64,000 bases of DNA, from contig CATQHQ010000002.1 of assembly GCA_958296005.1 (NCBI GenBank), forward strand, positions 986,501 through 1,050,500, read 5' to 3'. A program made the translations under genes and the position numbers. This DNA comes from Longimicrobiales bacterium. Its GTDB lineage: Bacteria; Gemmatimonadota; Gemmatimonadetes; Longimicrobiales; Gaopeijiaceae. Positions 59,590-64,000 of this stretch are shown here, in pieces (the stretch's first letter is position 1; every line of letters begins with the position of its first letter). The notes below the pieces were generated by a model that saw only the letters and a program-made list of their open reading frames with translations, made no database searches and had not been told where the DNA came from.

Positions 59590-60096
59590 TCACTGGGCGT
59601 CGTCGCCTTCGTCTGCGGCAGTGCTGACCGTGGCGTCTTCCCCGGTGCTGACCGTGGGGTGCTGCGGATCGTCTTCCGGTGCCTCCGGGTCGCTCTCCGG
59701 CGTTTTGGCGACATAGTTCCCGGGCGGCTCCTCCACCACGAGCCGCTGCGGCGACGATCGCTCGTCGAGTTTCGCGTTGAGGACGCTGACCGCCGTCTTG
59801 AGCTCGGAGATCTCCGCAGCGAGGTTCTTCTGATCGGCGTGCGCCCGATCTCCCTGACGATCGATGCGCTGTCCGAGGCCTTGCTCAACCTTGTCGATAC
59901 GCTGTCCGAGGCCTTGCTCAACCTTGTCGATGCGCTGTCCGAGGCCTTGATCGCCCTTGTCGATGCGCTGTCCGAGGCGTTCCTCGACCTTGTCGATTCG
60001 CCTCCCGAGGTCGGCTCGCAGAGCCCAGAAGAGCCCTGCAGCGGCACCGACGACGGTAATGACCATCACGAAGGTGTCGCTGGTCAGGAATTCCAT
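59590..60096 (-). CDS. membrane-anchored coiled-coil protein with hendecad repeats
   Basis: A 168-aa protein from ATG 60096. One hydrophobic helix (FVMVITVVGAAAGLFWALRA, residues 9-28) is followed by five 11-residue units of the form GQRIDKVEQGL (about 31-85), then a helical segment (ISELKTAVSVLNAKLDE) and an acidic Pro/Thr tail. Eleven-residue periodicity gives a nearly straight coiled coil, unlike the 7-residue norm. The units are nearly identical at DNA level (33 bp). It converges on the gene at 58693. No family is recognised; a tether or spacer role is inferred. Confidence 0.68.
   Translation of the reverse strand: MEFLTSDTFVMVITVVGAAAGLFWALRADLGRRIDKVEERLGQRIDKGDQGLGQRIDKVEQGLGQRIDKVEQGLGQRIDRQGDRAHADQKNLAAEISELKTAVSVLNAKLDERSSPQRLVVEEPPGNYVAKTPESDPEAPEDDPQHPTVSTGEDATVSTAADEGDDAQ
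59855..60005 (-). repeat. tandem 33-bp repeats encoding the hendecad coiled coil
   Basis: Four to five direct 33-bp units, each containing a form of ATGCGCTGTCCGAGGCCTT on the plus strand, encode the GQRIDKVEQGL segment. The central two copies are almost identical, which suggests recent duplication. Boundaries are approximate. Confidence 0.85.
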
Positions 60097-60279
60097 CCGC
60101 GATCCGTCCTTTCCCCAGGCGTTGGCTTGGTCGATCCCATCCGTGGAGTGCCGCACGATAACTCGCTAGGCAAGACACGCCACGGATCGGCTCCCAGTCA
60201 AGCGCCGTGGGCGCGGACCTAGCCAAAGCGCGGACCTTGCCACTTGCGGCCTACCCACCGCCGTCTGGAAGATGAGGCG

Positions 60280-63042
60280 CTAGTCGGCCCCCTCCGCCGC
60301 CAGCTTCCGCAACACCGTGTGGAGGATGCCGCCGTTGCAGTAGTACCCCACTTCCACGTCGGAGTCGAGCCGGGCGACGGCCCGGAAGGCGATCTGGGTG
60401 CCGTCGTCGCGGGTGGCGGTCACGGCGACCGTGCTGCCGCGCCCCAGGCCGTCGGCGATTCCGGCCAGGTCGTAGCTCTCGTCGCCCGTCAGTCCCAGGG
60501 ACTCGGCGCCTTCGCCCTCCGCGAACTGAAGGGGCAGCACGCCCATCCCCACGAGGTTGGAGCGGTGGATGCGCTCGTAGCTCTCGGCGATCACCGCCTT
60601 CACGCCCAGCAGCAGCGTGCCCTTCGCCGCCCAGTCGCGGGAGCTGCCCGTCCCGTACTCGCGTCCGGCGATCACGATCAGAGGCGTCCCCGCGGCCTGA
60701 TACCGCTCCGCCGCCTCGAAGATCGGAACCTGGTCGCCGCTGGGGACGTGCCGCGTGTAGCCGCCCTCCTTGCCGTCCAGCAGCAGGTTGCGCAGGCGCA
60801 CGTTGCCGAACGTTCCCCGCATCATGACCTCGTGGTTGCCCCGGCGGGCACCGAAGGTGTTGAAGCGGATCGGAGGCACGCCCCGCCCTTGCAGGTACTG
60901 GCCGGCGGGCTCGCTCTTGGGAATTGCGCCAGCGGGCGAGATGTGGTCGGTGGTGACGGTCTGGCCCAGCAGCGCCAGCACCCGGGCGCCGCGCACGTCC
61001 TCCGGCGACGGGGCCTCGGGGCCCATCCCCTGGAAGAACGGTGGGTTGCGGATGTAGGTGGACTCCGGGTCCCAGTCGTAGAGCCTGCTCTCCTCCGGCA
61101 ACGGCAGGGCTCGCCAGTGCTCGTCTCCGTCGAAGACGCTGCCGTAGCGCTCCTGGTACATCTCGGGCTTCAGCGACGCCGCCACCGTGTCGCGAACCTC
61201 TTCCGGCGACGGCCAGATGTCGGCCAGAAAGACGGGAACACCGTCCCTGTCGCGGCCCAGCGGCTCCTCCCGCAGGTCGATGTCGATCCGCCCCGCCAGC
61301 GCGAACGCCACCACCAGCATCGGCGACGCCAGGTAGTTGGCGCGCACCAGCGTGTGGATGCGGGCTTCGTAGTTGCGGTTCCCCGACAGGATCGACGCCA
61401 CGACCAGCCCGTTCTCCTCGACCGCCGCGGCCACGGCTTCTGGAAGCGGCCCGCTGTTGCCGATGCAGGTCGTGCAGCCGTAGCCGACCAGGTTGAACCT
61501 GAGCTCCTCCAGGTACCGCATCAGCCCCGCGGCCTCCAGGTAGTCGGTGACCACCTGCGAGCCAGGCGCCATGCTGGTCTTCACCCACGGCTTCGGCGCC
61601 ATCCCCAGCGCCCGCGCCTTCTTGGCCATCAGCCCAGCGCCGACCATGACGGAAGGGTTGGAGGTGTTGGTGCAGCTGGTGATCGCGGCTACGACGATGC
61701 TGCCGTCGCCGATCGCCATCCGCTCGCCGTCGATCTCGATCTCGACGGTGCGACGGGCGGTGGGGGACGCGTCGTGGCCGGCGGGCTTGGCGCCGTTGCC
61801 CGCCGTCGCCTCGTTGTCGAACCCTGCTGGGCGCAGCTTCGGCAGGTCCCGAGGGAAGGCTCGGTCGATCTCCGTCAGGGCGATCCGATCCTGCGGACGC
61901 TTCGGCCCGGCCACGCTGGGCTCGATGGTGGACAGGTCCAGCTCCAGCGTCGTCGTGTACTCGGGGTCCGGGGTGTCGTCGGTGCGGAAGAGACCCTGTG
62001 CCTTGGCGACGCGCTCCACCCGTTCGACGTGGGCAGGGTCGCGACCGGTGCCCGCCAGGTAGCGCAGCGCCTCGTCGTCCACCGGGAAGAACCCGACGGT
62101 CGCGCCGTACTCGGGGGACATGTTGGCCAGTGTGGCCTTGTCTGGGAGGCTCAGCCCCGAAAGGCCGGCCCCGTAGTACTCGACGAACCGTCCGACGACG
62201 CCGTGGGCCCGAAGCATCTCGGTCACCCGGAGGACCAGATCGGTGGCGGTGGCGCCTTCGGAGAGCGAGCCGGTGAACTTCACGCCGACGACCGGGGGCA
62301 GGAGCATGTGATAGGGCTGGCCCAGCAGGACCGCCTCCGCCTCGATGCCGCCGACGCCCCATCCCACGACGCCCAAGCCGTTGATCATCGTGGTGTGGGA
62401 GTCGGTCCCGACCACCGTGTCCGGGTAGGCCAGCATCTCGCCGCCGTGCTCCCGCCGATGCACCACGGACGCCAAGTACTCCAAGTTGACCTGGTGCACG
62501 ATCCCGGTCCCTGGAGGCACGACCCGATAGTTCTCGAAGGCTTCCTGGGCCCAGCGAAGGAGGGCGTAGCGCTCTCGGTTCCGTTCGTACTCCCGGGCCA
62601 CGTTCTTCTCGAACGCGTATCCGGTCCCGAAGAAGTCCACCTGCACCGAGTGGTCGATGACGAGGTCCGCCGGGACCAGAGGGTTGATCCGGCCGGGGTC
62701 GCCGCCCATCTCCCGAATCCCGTCGCGCATCGCCGCCAAGTCCACGATCGCCGGCACGCCGGTAAAGTCCTGCAGTACGACCCGCGTGGGCATGAACGGG
62801 AAGTCTGGCCGAGGGCCGTCGGGACGCCAGGAAGCGACCGCCTCCACGTGCTCCGGGGAGACATGTCCGTCTCCCGCGTTGCGCAGCACGTTCTCCAGCA
62901 GAACGCGGATCGAAAAGGGAAGCCGGTCCAGCGAAGAGACGATGCCTGACTCTTCCAGCCGGCCCAGGCGGTAGTAGGATGTGCGGCCCTCCGCCAGCTC
63001 GGTGGCGGCGAGGGCGCCGAAGGGGTCGGTGAGGCGTGGCAC
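60280..63042 (-). CDS. acnA: aconitate hydratase A
   Basis: A 920-aa [4Fe-4S] enzyme of the TCA cycle converting citrate to isocitrate. PFSIRVLLENVLRNAGDG, FPFMPTRVVLQDFTGVPAIVDLAAMRD, VDHS-like VIDHSVQVDFFGT and VVGTDSHTTMINGLGVVGWGVGG lie in domains 1-2. Cluster cysteines occur in ITSCTNTSNPSVM and YGCTTCIGNSGPL. Domain 4 includes RFNTFGARRGNHEVMMRGTF and AGREYGTGSSRDWAAKG. The length equals E. coli AcnA (about 890 aa). No iron-responsive element is visible. It faces a plus-strand alarmone-like gene with a 236-base spacer. Confidence 0.97.
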   Translation of the reverse strand: MPRLTDPFGALAATELAEGRTSYYRLGRLEESGIVSSLDRLPFSIRVLLENVLRNAGDGHVSPEHVEAVASWRPDGPRPDFPFMPTRVVLQDFTGVPAIVDLAAMRDGIREMGGDPGRINPLVPADLVIDHSVQVDFFGTGYAFEKNVAREYERNRERYALLRWAQEAFENYRVVPPGTGIVHQVNLEYLASVVHRREHGGEMLAYPDTVVGTDSHTTMINGLGVVGWGVGGIEAEAVLLGQPYHMLLPPVVGVKFTGSLSEGATATDLVLRVTEMLRAHGVVGRFVEYYGAGLSGLSLPDKATLANMSPEYGATVGFFPVDDEALRYLAGTGRDPAHVERVERVAKAQGLFRTDDTPDPEYTTTLELDLSTIEPSVAGPKRPQDRIALTEIDRAFPRDLPKLRPAGFDNEATAGNGAKPAGHDASPTARRTVEIEIDGERMAIGDGSIVVAAITSCTNTSNPSVMVGAGLMAKKARALGMAPKPWVKTSMAPGSQVVTDYLEAAGLMRYLEELRFNLVGYGCTTCIGNSGPLPEAVAAAVEENGLVVASILSGNRNYEARIHTLVRANYLASPMLVVAFALAGRIDIDLREEPLGRDRDGVPVFLADIWPSPEEVRDTVAASLKPEMYQERYGSVFDGDEHWRALPLPEESRLYDWDPESTYIRNPPFFQGMGPEAPSPEDVRGARVLALLGQTVTTDHISPAGAIPKSEPAGQYLQGRGVPPIRFNTFGARRGNHEVMMRGTFGNVRLRNLLLDGKEGGYTRHVPSGDQVPIFEAAERYQAAGTPLIVIAGREYGTGSSRDWAAKGTLLLGVKAVIAESYERIHRSNLVGMGVLPLQFAEGEGAESLGLTGDESYDLAGIADGLGRGSTVAVTATRDDGTQIAFRAVARLDSDVEVGYYCNGGILHTVLRKLAAEGAD

Positions 63043-63278
63043 GGTGGCGTTGGCTCCTGGTCAGGGGGTGTCGCGACGGCACCGAACTCGGGAAGACGGC
63101 GAGGCAACCGACACAATGGCGAGGGACGGAGCCGATCTCAAGGCCGTTTCTGCTTTGGCTTGACACGACAGAGCGGGGAACCGACGCGTGTCTACGCGCT
63201 ACATTGAATAGGAGAACCTAGGTCAGGTCGGAACAGGGACCTCGGTGGACAGGTCCTCGGGGACAGCGGACGGCAGCC

Positions 63279-64000
63279 ATGATGTGGATTGAGCCGGCCC
63301 ACTCGAAGAGCCGGGTGGACAAGGCCGGAAGCATTCTTGCGGCGGCGGAAGGCGACGGCTCGGCGGACTTCGGCCCACTCTTTGATGCGACGCGGGAGGC
63401 GCGCCGAGTCGTCGGCAACTGGCGCTCGGCCCACGCCTTTCCTCTCAATACGCTTCAGAACGGTCTGCGGCAGCACATCGGCAGGGTCAAGATCTCCGCC
63501 ACCGTGTCGCAGCGCCTCAAGAGAATCCCGTCCACCGTCGCCAAGCTGAGGCGCTTCAGCAACATGAAGCTGTCACGGATGCAAGACATGGGCGGGTGCC
63601 GCGGCGTCGTAGACACGGTCGACGAAGTCCGCGAGCTGCAACGCCGCTACCGCCGGTCACGAACAAAACATCAGCCAGTCAACGGAAGGGACTACATTGA
63701 AGAGCCCAAGGAGTCCGGGTACCGCGGTGTCCACTTGGTCTATCGCTACCAGAGCGCCTCGAATCCGGTCTACAACGGACTGCTGATCGAAGTCCAGCTC
63801 CGCACCCGACTCCAGCATGCGTGGGCGACAGCCGTCGAGACCGCCGGCGCCTTCCTCGGGCAAGCGCTGAAATCCAGCGAGGGCGAAAGGGACTGGCTCC
63901 GCTTCTTCGCCCTGGTCGGTTCAGCGTTTGCCATGGACGAAGGTTGCGCAGGCGTGCCAGGCACGCCGCCCGACCCGAAGGTTCTGGAGCACGAAACGCG
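63279..64000 (+). CDS. RelA/SpoT-domain alarmone synthetase-like protein (C-terminus beyond the window)
   Basis: Open from ATG 63279 to the edge (240 residues, no stop). The nucleotidyltransferase fold of (p)ppGpp synthetases is recognisable: RLKRIPSTVAKLRRFSN (79-95; Arg/Lys/Ser ATP block), MQDMGGCRGVVDT (Asp103 with the DxxGxR pattern), YIEEPKESGYRGVHLVYRY (139-157) and LLIEVQLRTRLQHAWATAVE (169-188; ExQxRT). An N-terminal helical region (1-70) and a C-terminal extension after 195 are not seen in classic small synthetases, and no hydrolase HD domain is present. It may be a stand-alone synthetase or a toxic (toxSAS/CapRel-like) member. ATG 63282 is an alternative start. Confidence 0.8.
   Translation, partial: MMWIEPAHSKSRVDKAGSILAAAEGDGSADFGPLFDATREARRVVGNWRSAHAFPLNTLQNGLRQHIGRVKISATVSQRLKRIPSTVAKLRRFSNMKLSRMQDMGGCRGVVDTVDEVRELQRRYRRSRTKHQPVNGRDYIEEPKESGYRGVHLVYRYQSASNPVYNGLLIEVQLRTRLQHAWATAVETAGAFLGQALKSSEGERDWLRFFALVGSAFAMDEGCAGVPGTPPDPKVLEHET

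Noticed and set aside
60244-62949. A 901-residue open frame on the plus strand opposite aconitase
   Set aside because: It has low-complexity, Arg/Gly/Val-biased sequence without family motifs, and mirrors acnA codon structure; such antisense frames are usual at this GC content.
63160-63165. Perfect TTGACA upstream of the alarmone-like gene
   Set aside because: No -10-like hexamer occurs 15-19 bases downstream; TACATT is much too far away.
1-64000. CRISPR arrays, insertion sequences or prophage genes
   Set aside because: The only tandem repeats are coding (rdgB, coiled-coil gene) or a two-copy 18-bp pair; no spacers, transposase or integrase sequences were recognised.
1-64000. A selenoprotein with in-frame TGA in the window, suggested by tRNA-Sec
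   Set aside because: Each recognised gene has normal family length, and the gaps are too short to hide an extended UGA-containing gene.

Overview
The window is about 64 kb of high-GC (roughly two-thirds G+C, by eye), gene-dense chromosomal DNA. No transposase, phage gene or CRISPR array is visible, and no stretch longer than about 300 bases lacks a gene. The organism is a diderm with LPS biogenesis genes (LpxH-like hydrolase, LptE-like lipoprotein, rfaE2, OprP/O-like and TorF-like outer-membrane proteins). It has respiratory, fatty/branched-acid-oxidising metabolism and a selenocysteine tRNA. The gene repertoire (Mrp complex, AtuA-type acyl-CoA genes, glnE-glnA, FloA-NfeD, Rne/Rng-rplU-rpmA) would fit Gemmatimonadota or a related high-GC diderm phylum. 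That placement is inference; no rRNA is present to settle it.

Layout. 1-5.5 kb: the 5' end of a deoC-type aldolase on the minus strand, an acyltransferase, tRNA-Sec, a lipid kinase, and envelope genes (DUF5683, LpxH-like, lipoprotein, LptE). 5.6-13.1 kb: a tightly overlapping Mrp-type Na+/H+ antiporter operon with three NuoL/M/N-like subunits and a detached DUF4040 subunit. 13.2-16.9 kb: a degenerate HemC-like protein, rfaE2, rdgB with an internal 33-bp tandem repeat, a DUF4105 membrane protein and tRNA-Pro. 16.9-21.1 kb: a TorF-like porin, then the ATP-grasp/alpha-E/transglutaminase trio. 21.1-29.1 kb: nitrogen genes amtB, glnE and glnA, interleaved with an anion-type porin and a STAS/HATPase pair.

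29.4-33.9 kb: a signalling operon of a receiver-PP2C phosphatase, a periplasmic binding protein and a histidine kinase. It could feed the nearby STAS/HATPase pair. 33.9-37.1 kb: MATE exporter, esterase and murB. 37.4-45.1 kb: an Atu/Liu-like acyl-CoA catabolic set (B12-binding protein, carboxylase beta, split AtuA, hydratase, acyl-CoA dehydrogenase) interrupted by a recQ-type helicase. 45.2-47.4 kb: RNase E/G, L21 and L27. 47.4-50.8 kb: chorismate mutase, a sodium:solute symporter with its DUF3311 partner, and a ComEC-like hydrolase with DUF3006. 50.8-55.9 kb: a five-gene minus-strand beta-oxidation operon. 56.2-60.1 kb: NfeD, FloA, a proline-rich membrane protein and a hendecad-repeat coiled-coil protein. 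60.3-63.0 kb: aconitase. 63.3 kb to the edge: the start of a RelA/SpoT-domain alarmone synthetase-like gene.

Start sites were chosen by family length, overlap with the upstream stop, and visible ribosome-binding sites. Many genes overlap by 4 bp (ATGA/GTGA), implying long translationally coupled operons. Good sigma70-like promoters are visible before glnA and, less clearly, amtB and rplU.
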